In this document: piece by piece, positions 21,585-28,086 of the stretch
Layout of the letters: each line of letters opens with the position of its first letter
Numbering within the stretch: position 1 is the stretch's first letter
Assembly (NCBI GenBank): GCA_910589085.1
Contig: CAJUSG010000028.1
Location: 1 to 30,066 of the forward strand
Source: an uncultured Oscillospiraceae bacterium
GTDB taxonomy: Bacteria; Bacillota; Clostridia; Oscillospirales; Oscillospiraceae
Length of the DNA stretch: 30,066 bases
Direction of reading: 5' to 3'
Notes under the pieces: generated by a model
What the model was told of the DNA's origin: nothing
Database searches by the model: none
The model's input: only the letters and a program-made list of their open reading frames with translations
Program-made: the position numbers and the translations under genes

Positions 21585-22595
21585 TTACTTGTGGTCGACG
21601 GAGTACATATGCTCAATGAGCTCCAGCACCTTGTTGGAGTAGCCGATCTCGTTGTCGTACCAGGACACGACCTTGACGAAGGTATCGGTGAGGGCGATGC
21701 CGGCGTCGGCGTCAAAGATGGAGGTACGGGTGTCGCCCAGGAAGTCGGAGGACACGACGGCCTCATCGGTGTAGCCCAGGATACCCTTCAGCTCGCCCTC
21801 GGAGGCCTTCTTCATGGCGGCGCAGATCTCCTCATACTTGGCGGGCTTGGCCAGGTTGACGGTCAGGTCCACCACGGACACATCCAGGGTGGGCACCCGC
21901 ATGGACATACCGGTCAGCTTGCCGTTGAGGGAGGGGATAACCTTACCCACGGCCTTGGCGGCGCCGGTGGAGGAGGGGATGATGTTGCCGGTGGCGGCGC
22001 GGCCGCCGCGCCAATCCTTCAGGGAGGGGCCGTCCACGGTCTTCTGGGTGGCGGTGACGGAGTGGACGGTGGTCATCAGGCCCTCGGTGATGCCCCAGTT
22101 GTCATTGAGCACCTTGGCGATGGGGGCCAGGCAGTTGGTGGTGCAGGAGGCGTTGGAGACGAAGTTCATGTCGGTGGTGTACTTGTCCAGGTTGACGCCG
22201 CACACGAACATGGGGGTGTCGTCCTTGGAGGGGGCGGACATGACGACCTTCTTGGCGCCGGCGTCCAGGTGGCCCTGAGCCTTCTCCTTGGTCAGGAACA
22301 GGCCGGTGGACTCGACGACATACTCAGCACCCAGCTTGGCCCAAGGCAGGTCGGCGGGATTGCGCTCGGCGGAGACGGGGATCTCCTTACCGTTGACCAC
22401 GATGGCGGTCTCGGTATGGCCGATCTCAGCCTGGCAGGCGCCGTGCATGGTGTCGTACTTCAGCATATAGGCCAGATACTCGGCGGGGCACAGGTCGTTG
22501 ATGCCGACGATCTCGATCTCGGGGTGATTCAAACTGGCGCGGAACACCATACGGCCGATACGGCCAAAGCCATTGATGCCAACTTTGATGCTCAT
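21585..22595 (-). CDS. gap: Type I glyceraldehyde-3-phosphate dehydrogenase
   Basis: Glycolytic enzyme that oxidises glyceraldehyde 3-phosphate with NAD and phosphate to 1,3-bisphosphoglycerate. The 336-residue product starts MSIKVGINGFGRIGR, the Rossmann NAD-binding motif. It contains the catalytic cysteine in SNASCTTNCLAPIAKVL (near residue 150) and ends with WYDNEIGYSNKVLELIEHM. Length is standard. The ATG at 22595 follows AAAGGAG by 8 nt; the longer frame from 22619 adds residues not seen in the family. It stands alone, without the usual pgk-tpi neighbours, between its own terminator and a leader with a CCGCGG/CCGCGG hairpin (about 22626-22641). Confidence 0.97.
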   Translation of the reverse strand: MSIKVGINGFGRIGRMVFRASLNHPEIEIVGINDLCPAEYLAYMLKYDTMHGACQAEIGHTETAIVVNGKEIPVSAERNPADLPWAKLGAEYVVESTGLFLTKEKAQGHLDAGAKKVVMSAPSKDDTPMFVCGVNLDKYTTDMNFVSNASCTTNCLAPIAKVLNDNWGITEGLMTTVHSVTATQKTVDGPSLKDWRGGRAATGNIIPSSTGAAKAVGKVIPSLNGKLTGMSMRVPTLDVSVVDLTVNLAKPAKYEEICAAMKKASEGELKGILGYTDEAVVSSDFLGDTRTSIFDADAGIALTDTFVKVVSWYDNEIGYSNKVLELIEHMYSVDHK

Positions 22596-22657
22596 GTGAA
22601 TTACTCCTTTTATTATCAATTTATCCGCGGCGGCCCGCGGCAGTGGTATCGTGCTAT

Positions 22658-22680
22658 ATTATACCCCGCTTATCCTTATT
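22658..22680 (-). promoter_or_regulatory. Likely -10 region of the gap promoter
   Basis: On the minus strand TATAAT (22658-22663) lies about 60 nt before the gap start. No good -35 hexamer is found at 16-18 nt, so the promoter may depend on an activator or use other contacts. The next 150 nt to 22840 are AT-rich and hold no gene that I can see. Confidence 0.4.
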
Positions 22681-22843
22681 TTCCTAGTGTATTTTTTCAT
22701 ATATTTATCGAAAAATTTCACCGAATTTTTTCCATAGGGCAAAGAAAACCCTTCCAAACAGTGGCTTGTCCCCATTTTTCCCTCTGCTCCTCCGCCCTGT
22801 GTCCCCGGGTCACGGCCTCCTCTTCTGACCTTTTTCCGGTTTT

Positions 22844-22886
22844 TTCGACATTTTCTATTGTCGAAGCTGGAAAACTTTGCTATACT
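22844..22886 (+). promoter_or_regulatory. Promoter with overlapping inverted repeat, upstream of the kinase-like gene
   Basis: TTGTCG (22858-22863), 17-nt spacer, TATACT (22881-22886). A perfect inverted repeat TTCGACA-N8-TGTCGAA (22844-22850, 22859-22865) covers the -35 box, as expected for a repressor site. The TTCGACA half also occurs in the operator-like boxes of the small XRE gene at 21497. Confidence 0.6.
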
Positions 22887-22972
22887 AGTAACGATACTAA
22901 CCGTGCGCGCTCCGGCGCATGATAAGGGAAACGCTGTCTGCGCCGATGCTGTTCCGGCGGGAAGGGGTCATT

Positions 22973-24019
22973 ATGCTGGATTCAATACAGTCTCTGTTGG
23001 ATTCCCTGCCTGAGGGAGCGGTTCTGATTCGCCAGGGTACGGCGGTCTACATCAACGCCATGGCCCGGCAGCTGCTGCCCCAGCTGTCCCCGGGCGCTCC
23101 TCTGCCGGACTTTATCTCGCTGCCCCCCCCGGAGGAGGCGGGCACCGGTCTTTTTGTCTCCGGCTCCACCCCGTATTCCTTCAGCTGCTCCAGCCACCAG
23201 GAGGACCAGCTTCTGCTCTTCCGTCCGGCGCCCCAGACCGTGCTGGACTCCCGGCAGCTGGGCGGGACGCTGCGCCAGCTGCGGGAGCTGCTGGGCGAGA
23301 TCCTGGCCGAGGTGGGGCCCGCCACCGGCTCCACCAAGAAGGAGGTCCCCTCCGCCGAGTTCAGCAAGAGCTTCCACCGGATCTCCCGTCTGGCGGAGAA
23401 CCTGACCTATATCTGGCACGCCTCCGAGGGGGGGCCTGAGTTCCACCCGGTGACTATGGACCTGGCCGGGCTGTGCCACCGTCTGGACCTGCTGGCCGGC
23501 CCGCTGCTCTACGAGATCGGTGTCACCCTGGACTACCGCTCCACCGAGGAGAGCCTGCTCATCCCCGGCGACCCGGACCTGCTCCAGAAGCTGCTGCTGG
23601 GCCTGCTGTCCAACGCCGCCAAGGCGGTGGGCCGGGGCGAGGTTGTGCTCAGCCTGCGCCGCCAGGGCCGGCGGGCCTTTGTCCGGGTCTCTGACAGCGG
23701 TCCCCTCCCCAGCCAGCGGCAGCTGGCCGGCCTGACCCGGCAGGACCTGGGTGACGAGCTCCCCCTGCCCAGCCAGGGCGCCGGCCTGGGTCTGGACATC
23801 GCCCGGCACATCGCGGCCCTCCACGGCGGCTCTCTCCTTGTGAGCCTGGGGACGCAGGCCCCTGTCATCACCCTGTCTCTGCCCACCGGCCCGCTGACCG
23901 GCCGCGTCTCGGTGCGCACCCCGCCAAAGCTCCGGCGGGACAACAGCCTGGACCCCGTGCTGATGGAGCTGTCCGACGTCATCCCCCTCCACATCTTCGC
24001 CCTGGAGGGTCTGGACTGA
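22973..24019 (+). CDS. Cytosolic PAS/HATPase histidine-kinase-like protein
   Basis: The 348-residue product has no membrane segment. An N-terminal PAS-like region (about 3-95) is followed by two helices (about 95-160) resembling a dimerisation domain, then a C-terminal GHKL ATPase domain. The ATPase shows an N-box LLSNAAKA (asparagine near 214), a G1-like DSGPLPS (241-247) and a G2-like GAGLGLDIARHIAALHGG (269-286). The helix where a phospho-accepting H-box should lie has no histidine in the expected HExxxP context, so it may not autophosphorylate in the classical way. No response regulator is adjacent. The ATG at 22973 follows GAAGGGG; an upstream ATG at 22919 has no ribosome binding site. 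A promoter with an inverted repeat precedes it. Confidence 0.8.
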   Translation: MLDSIQSLLDSLPEGAVLIRQGTAVYINAMARQLLPQLSPGAPLPDFISLPPPEEAGTGLFVSGSTPYSFSCSSHQEDQLLLFRPAPQTVLDSRQLGGTLRQLRELLGEILAEVGPATGSTKKEVPSAEFSKSFHRISRLAENLTYIWHASEGGPEFHPVTMDLAGLCHRLDLLAGPLLYEIGVTLDYRSTEESLLIPGDPDLLQKLLLGLLSNAAKAVGRGEVVLSLRRQGRRAFVRVSDSGPLPSQRQLAGLTRQDLGDELPLPSQGAGLGLDIARHIAALHGGSLLVSLGTQAPVITLSLPTGPLTGRVSVRTPPKLRRDNSLDPVLMELSDVIPLHIFALEGLD

Positions 24020-24024
24020 AAAAA

Positions 24025-24057
24025 CCGGTCTGCGCCCGGCGCGCGGGCCGTTTTTTT
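24025..24057 (+). terminator. Terminator of the kinase-like gene
   Basis: A 10-bp stem CGGTCTGCGC/GCGCGGGCCG with two G-T wobbles (24026-24050) is followed by seven T. Confidence 0.85.
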
Positions 24058-24075
24058 AAATTTTGTAAATTTTTC

Positions 24076-24103
24076 TTGACTTTTTCCGGATATCCGATAT
24101 AAT
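24076..24103 (+). promoter_or_regulatory. Promoter of rpsF-ssb-rpsR
   Basis: TTGACT (24076-24081), 16-nt spacer, TATAAT (24098-24103). The spacer contains a perfect 10-bp palindrome CGGATATCCG (24087-24096). Confidence 0.82.
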
Positions 24104-24109
24104 GAGTAA

Positions 24110-24188
24110 GCCTGTCTCCAGCGGAGGCAGCCATATCCTTGCTCCCGGACCGATCCGGGGGCCATATGTCCATAAGGAGGTGCAAAAC
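24110..24188 (+). promoter_or_regulatory. rpsF leader with hairpin, possible S6:S18 autoregulatory site
   Basis: A CCCGGA/TCCGGG hairpin with loop CCGA (about 24145-24160) lies upstream of the ribosome binding site. rpsF leaders in many bacteria bind the S6:S18 complex through a CCG-containing hairpin. The similarity here is limited to position and the CCG loop, so the assignment is tentative. Confidence 0.35.
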
Positions 24189-24485
24189 ATGGCAAAAATC
24201 AACGCGAATTACGAGGCGGTCTACATCCTGAAGCCCGACCTGAGCGAGGAGCAGATCGCCGCTCTGGTGGAGCGGTTCAAGTCCGTAGTCGAGGCCAACG
24301 GAACGGTTTCCGAGGTCAACGAGTGGGGCAAGCGCCGGCTGGCCTATCCCATCCAGGACCTGATGGAGGGCTACTATGTGCTGATGACCTTCACCGCCGC
24401 CGCCGCCGTCCCCGCTGAGCTGGACCGTATTTTCCGGATCACCGACGGCGTGATGCGCTCCATGATCGTCTGCAAGGACGAGTAA
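24189..24485 (+). CDS. rpsF: 30S ribosomal protein S6
   Basis: S6 forms a heterodimer with S18 on the 30S platform. The 98-residue product shows the family pattern: YEAVYILKPDLSEEQ (about 7-21), a conserved WGKRRLAYPI (about 45-54) that continues to YYVLMTF, and the terminal beta strand with FRITDGVMRSM. Length is normal. The ATG at 24189 has AAGGAGGTG about 6 nt upstream; the longer reading frame from 24102 overlaps the promoter. It is the first gene of rpsF-ssb-rpsR, with 12 nt to ssb. Confidence 0.97.
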   Translation: MAKINANYEAVYILKPDLSEEQIAALVERFKSVVEANGTVSEVNEWGKRRLAYPIQDLMEGYYVLMTFTAAAAVPAELDRIFRITDGVMRSMIVCKDE

Positions 24486-24497
24486 GGAGGCGCGGCA

Positions 24498-24992
24498 ATG
24501 CTGAACAAAATTTTTATTATGGGCCGCCTCACCCGGGACCCCGAGCTGCGGCGCACCCAGACCGGCACGCCTGTGGCCTCCTTCTCCCTGGCCGTTGACC
24601 GGGATTTCAAGGACAAGTCCACCGGCGAACGGGCCACCGACTTCATCGACGTGGTGGCCTGGCGGCAGACCGCCGAGTTTGTCTGCCGGTACTTCGCCAA
24701 GGGCCGCATGGCCGTGGTGGAGGGCCGGCTTCAGATCCGCGACTGGACCGACAAGGAGGGGGGCAAGCGCCGCTCCGCCGAGGTCATCGCCGACAACATC
24801 TATTTTGGCGACTCCAAGCGCGAGGGCGACGGAGGCTACTCCACCGGCTACCACCAAAATGGCGGTTACAGCCAGGGCGGCTACCCCGCCCCCTCCGCCC
24901 CCGCCGATCCCTTCGGGGGCTACGGAGCGCCCCCTGCGGATGGCGACCAATTCGCCGAGCTCTCAACGGACGACAGTAAGCTGCCGTTTTGA
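24498..24992 (+). CDS. ssb: Single-stranded DNA-binding protein
   Basis: SSB coats single-stranded DNA and recruits replication and repair proteins. The 164-residue product has an OB-fold (about 1-106) with MLNKIFIMGRLTRDPELR at the start, FIDVVAWRQTAEF near 52-64, and VEGRLQIRDW. A glycine/tyrosine/proline-rich flexible linker follows, and then the acidic interaction tip DDSKLPF. Length and tip are typical. The ATG at 24498 follows AAGGAGG by 7 nt. It lies between rpsF and rpsR, as in Bacillus, and shares their promoter. Confidence 0.97.
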   Translation: MLNKIFIMGRLTRDPELRRTQTGTPVASFSLAVDRDFKDKSTGERATDFIDVVAWRQTAEFVCRYFAKGRMAVVEGRLQIRDWTDKEGGKRRSAEVIADNIYFGDSKREGDGGYSTGYHQNGGYSQGGYPAPSAPADPFGGYGAPPADGDQFAELSTDDSKLPF

Positions 24993-25030
24993 CTTTGACC
25001 GTACCCGGTCATAAAAAGGAGGTTACTTCC

Positions 25031-25276
25031 ATGGCTATGGAACGCGATAATAAGCCCATGCGCGGCCGCAAGCGCCGCAAGGTCTGCGCCTTCTGCGCCG
25101 ACAAGGTGGAGTGCATCGACTACAAGGATGCCGCCAAGCTGCGCCGTTTCACGTCCGAGCGGGCCAAGATTCTGCCCCGCCGCACCACCGGCACCTGCGC
25201 CATGCACCAGCGCCAGCTGACTGAGGCCATCAAGCGGGCCCGTCAGATCGCCCTGCTCCCCTACGTCACCGACTGA
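25031..25276 (+). CDS. rpsR: 30S ribosomal protein S18, cysteine-rich form
   Basis: S18 binds S6 and 16S rRNA. The 81-residue product has the family core IDYKDAAKLRRF and ILPRRTTGTCAMHQRQLTEAIKRARQIALLPY. Unlike the Bacillus protein, it keeps cysteines in VCAFCADKVECID and TCAMH, giving a possible C-x2-C...C...H zinc site, as in the zinc-binding (C+) paralogous forms described for several ribosomal proteins. The ATG at 25031 follows AAGGAGG by 8 nt; a second ATG lies two codons downstream. It is the last gene of the operon, closed by a strong terminator. Confidence 0.96.
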   Translation: MAMERDNKPMRGRKRRKVCAFCADKVECIDYKDAAKLRRFTSERAKILPRRTTGTCAMHQRQLTEAIKRARQIALLPYVTD

Positions 25277-25282
25277 TGTACA

Positions 25283-25315
25283 AAAGCCTCGCCGCTCTCG
25301 GCGAGGCTTTTTCTT
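25283..25315 (+). terminator. Terminator of rpsF-ssb-rpsR
   Basis: A 12-bp stem AAAGCCTCGCCG/CGGCGAGGCTTT with loop CTCT is followed by TTCTTTT. It also lies at the 3' end of the convergent oxidoreductase gene, and the A-rich left side could serve the other strand. Confidence 0.9.
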
Positions 25316-26374
25316 TTACCGGCACAGGGTCTCCAGCATATTTTGGGCGAATCCCCCCAGCCGCTCCTGAATCCCCGGGAGGCCCAGGGCCTGGCCGGGG
25401 TTGTTGGCCGTCTCCATCATCGCGAAGCGCCGGGGGAGGTAGAAAGACTTGTTCATATTCATGGCGGCCACCACCTGCCGCGCCACCACGTCCCCCCCGG
25501 AGTAGCCCGACACCACAATGGCGAAGACTGCCTTGTCATAGAATCTGGTCTGGCGGAAGAGGGCGGTCAGCCGGTTAATAAAGGCGGTAAGGTTGGCGGA
25601 CAGGGCGTCGTTGTAGTTAGGGCACAGCAGCACCAGGGCGTCGGCGGTCCGGACGGCGGGGTACACCTCATCCCGCATCACGCCGCCGTAGAAGCACCCC
25701 CCCTGTTCCCCGAAGTGGAGGCACATGGTGTAGGGGCAGCCGGAGCAGTCGGACAGGGTACCGTTGCGCAGGCCGATCTCGTGGATGGCGCAGCGGTCCT
25801 CCAGCCTCTCCCGCACACGGGACCACAGGGCGATTGTGTTGGAGGTGTGGTGGCTGGAGGCGTGGAGGACCAGCACCTGGGGCCGCTCCTTTTTGGGAAA
25901 CACGAACCCCTCCACGTGATCGGCCAGCTCGGCGGCGGCGTGGCGGTAGGCCCCCATCAGGTTGGTGTTCAGGTTCCCGGCCTGAACGGCGAAGTTGGCC
26001 AGCGACCCGGTGCCCTCCACCAGGGGCCTTCCCACCAGGGCGCACCCCGCCATATTCATGGCCAGGGCCCCCTCGGCGGCGGCGGATTTGGTAAACAGCT
26101 CCCCCGCCCCGTCCACGATCAGCCCGCCGGTGCAGCCCTCCAGCAGCCCCGGCTCCTTCCGCAGCCGGGCCAGCATCCGGACGTACTCCAGATTGGTGCC
26201 GGCCTCTCCCAAGGCCAGGGCGAAGAGCAGCCGCTGGCCCTTCAGGCTTACCAGCTCCTCCGCCGTCCGCACGGTGCGGACCTCCCGTCCGGCCAGGGCC
26301 TGTCTCAGGATGCCGTCCAGCCGCTGTCCGGCCCAGCCGGAGTCGGGAGCGGGATGGATCAGGGTAATGGACAT
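25316..26374 (-). CDS. Flavodoxin-fold NAD(P)H-dependent oxidoreductase, two-domain
   Basis: The 352-residue product has a C-terminal half resembling the NADPH-dependent FMN reductase/iron-sulfur flavoprotein superfamily. VLVLHASSHHTSNT (about 165-178) is the phosphate-binding start of a flavodoxin fold, with PNYNDALSANLTAFINRL and VSGYSGGDVVARQV downstream. Between them is a cysteine-rich loop with C-x2-C-x4-C-x7-C spacing (SDCSGCPYTMC...GGC). The N-terminal 160 residues have no motif that I know but contain LIVDGAGELFTKSAAAE and GRPLVEGTGSL. The ATG at 26374 follows GGTGGAG; the longer frame to 26452 runs through the palindrome repeats and is rejected. Substrate is unknown; a role in flavin- or FeS-dependent electron transfer is inferred. 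Confidence 0.75.
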   Translation of the reverse strand: MSITLIHPAPDSGWAGQRLDGILRQALAGREVRTVRTAEELVSLKGQRLLFALALGEAGTNLEYVRMLARLRKEPGLLEGCTGGLIVDGAGELFTKSAAAEGALAMNMAGCALVGRPLVEGTGSLANFAVQAGNLNTNLMGAYRHAAAELADHVEGFVFPKKERPQVLVLHASSHHTSNTIALWSRVRERLEDRCAIHEIGLRNGTLSDCSGCPYTMCLHFGEQGGCFYGGVMRDEVYPAVRTADALVLLCPNYNDALSANLTAFINRLTALFRQTRFYDKAVFAIVVSGYSGGDVVARQVVAAMNMNKSFYLPRRFAMMETANNPGQALGLPGIQERLGGFAQNMLETLCR

Positions 26375-26397
26375 GGTCTCCACCTTCTTTCCGTATG

Positions 26398-26565
26398 TAG
26401 GGGCGGCCTGTGGCCGCCCGCCGTCAAACGTCCTGTAATTGCGGGCGGACAATGTCCGTCCCTACAAAGGGCTGGTAGGGCGCGACGACCCGGCGCGCCG
26501 TTTTAGCGTAGTGCGTGTAGGGGCGCGCAATGCGCGCCCGCGGGCGGCCACAGGCCGCCCCTACA
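26398..26565. repeat. Cluster of covarying palindromes
   Basis: The gap holds no gene but at least four hairpins: GGCC/GGCC arms with loop TGT (26400-26419), GGAC/GTCC with loop AAT (26443-26462), GCGC/GCGC with loop AAT (26520-26539), and GGCC/GGCC with loop ACA (26542-26560). All sit in a GTAGGGGCGG...CCGCCCCTAC-type frame. A GTAGGGCGCG...CGCGCC unit occupies 26475-26503. Confidence 0.82.
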
Positions 26566-26573
26566 GGTCACGG

Positions 26574-27863
26574 TCAAAGAATCGTTTTAAGGTGCTCCGC
26601 CGCCTCCCGGATGTGGCCGAAGAGGGGGTCGGGGATGCGGGGCAGCAGCTCGGTCTCCAGCCCGGCGGGGGTGTAACGGTTTTTCACCCCCATATACACC
26701 CCATCCAGGAAGACGGAGCCGCAGTGCCACTCTCCCCGGAGGGTGAGCAGCAGAGACAGGGCCCCGGAGGACAGGGCGGGGGCCACGTAGGGCTTAAAGC
26801 CGATCTCCCGCATCTTCAGGTTGGCGGTGACGGTGAGGTGGGTCAGCTCCTGGGACAGGGCCTCGTCGTAGTGGTCGATGGAGTTGGCGATAAACAGCCC
26901 GGTGCCGTGGGGGCCGAAGGACCGCCCCTCGGAGAGGAAGGAGGCCAATTTCTCGTCCCGCTTGGCGAAGTAGGCGGCCCGCGCGTTCATCACCCCCAGG
27001 CCGAAGCCCTGGATTTGCTCAGGCCGGAGGCCCTTCCCGTCGAACACGCCATTTTCGTCCTGATTGCTCTCCAGATAGGCGGTTTTGGCCAGGGGGTCCA
27101 CCGGGTCGGACACGGCGCACCACAGCCCCTGGAACCTGGCCGCCCGGGCCATTTTGGCATAGTGGGCTACGATCTTTGCGTTGTTCTCAAACTGATACAT
27201 CCGCACGTCCTTCACCTGGGAGCCCACGGGTGGGATGCCCTTGGAGGCCACAAAGACGAACATGTCGCAGTCAAAGAGGTCCTCGGGGGCCACCACCTCC
27301 ACCTCGGGGAAGGCGTCGTAATTCCAGGGCAGGCTGATCTGTCCCATCTCGAACTCCCACCGGTCGGTGATCTGGCTGCTGAGGTCGCAGATGCCGATGG
27401 AGGAGATCACATCCCCGCCCAGCAGCTTCAGCCCGGTGAGGAGGGTGGAGCCCACATCCCCGATGGCCAGGATGTTCACCCGCTTCTTTCCCGCCTTGGG
27501 GGACCACTTCAATATCTCCTCCCAGCCGGGACGGCTGGTGTTGACGGCGGTGATCCGGCCGTCGGCGATGGCCTGCCGGACGGTCTCGTCCAGCTCCAGA
27601 GGGACGGTGGTCCCGTCGGACAGGGCGGCAGCCACGGGACCGTTGTCAAAACAGGGTAGGCGGGAGGCGTCCAGCGTCTCCAGGCCGTGGCCGGCCAGCA
27701 GCTGGCCGGGCTGATTTACCTTGAAAGACCCCCGGCCCAGCACCGGGTCCCCGGGGACGGCGGCGAAGAGCCGCCAGCTGTTGGACGGCTCCACCTCCGG
27801 GCCAAGGCCCTCCAGGGGAGTGAGGGAGGCCAGGGCCGCGCCGTTGACGTTGTAATAATACAT
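26574..27863 (-). CDS. Divergent lactate/malate dehydrogenase-like protein
   Basis: The 429-residue product has about 125 residues of unrecognised N-terminal sequence (MYYYNVNGAA...). A Rossmann segment follows: VNILAIGDVGSTLLTG (about 129-144), then IGICDL. The order of LDH/MDH-family elements is kept. There is a GIPPVG...VRMYQFENNAKIV helix, WCAVSDPVDPLAK in place of the usual NPVD motif, and FGPHGTGLFIANS, resembling the catalytic-histidine G-x-HG segment. It is about 100 residues longer than typical LDH and lacks the usual GAGxVG spelling, so substrate and even catalysis are uncertain. The ATG at 27863 follows GGAAGTGA. Repeat-filled gaps flank it; it may still belong with the flanking minus-strand genes. 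Confidence 0.7.
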   Translation of the reverse strand: MYYYNVNGAALASLTPLEGLGPEVEPSNSWRLFAAVPGDPVLGRGSFKVNQPGQLLAGHGLETLDASRLPCFDNGPVAAALSDGTTVPLELDETVRQAIADGRITAVNTSRPGWEEILKWSPKAGKKRVNILAIGDVGSTLLTGLKLLGGDVISSIGICDLSSQITDRWEFEMGQISLPWNYDAFPEVEVVAPEDLFDCDMFVFVASKGIPPVGSQVKDVRMYQFENNAKIVAHYAKMARAARFQGLWCAVSDPVDPLAKTAYLESNQDENGVFDGKGLRPEQIQGFGLGVMNARAAYFAKRDEKLASFLSEGRSFGPHGTGLFIANSIDHYDEALSQELTHLTVTANLKMREIGFKPYVAPALSSGALSLLLTLRGEWHCGSVFLDGVYMGVKNRYTPAGLETELLPRIPDPLFGHIREAAEHLKTIL

Positions 27864-27890
27864 GATGATATCACTTCCTGCAATCGGAAT

Positions 27891-28010
27891 GTAGGGGCGG
27901 ATATCATCCGCCCGTTTCTAAGGGAAACGCCGAGGGTTACCATGTGGGCGGATAATATCCGCCCCTGCACACAGGATTGGCGTAGGGCGGGACGACCCGG
28001 CCCGCCGTTC
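27891..28010. repeat. Covarying palindromes between the dehydrogenase-like and fusion genes
   Basis: Two hairpins, GGAT/ATCC arms with loop ATC (27894-27913) and GGAT/ATCC with loop AAT (27946-27964), and a GTAGGGCGGG...CCCGCC unit (27982-28008). Compared with 26475-26503, both arms of the last unit changed together (GGCGCG/CGCGCC to GGCGGG/CCCGCC). Nothing else is seen up to 28086. Confidence 0.8.
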
Positions 28011-28086
28011 TTTCCCATCCTACAGGCGGCCCACCGCTCCTTCAGGATAACGCCAAGCGGCGCGCCGAGGCCGTCGCCCCAACAGG

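Noticed and set aside
22919..22972. ATG at 22919 as the kinase-like start
   Set aside because: No ribosome binding site upstream; 22973 has GAAGGGG at a proper distance.
26375..26452. N-terminal extension of the flavodoxin-fold protein
   Set aside because: It would be encoded by the intergenic palindromes and lacks a ribosome binding site.
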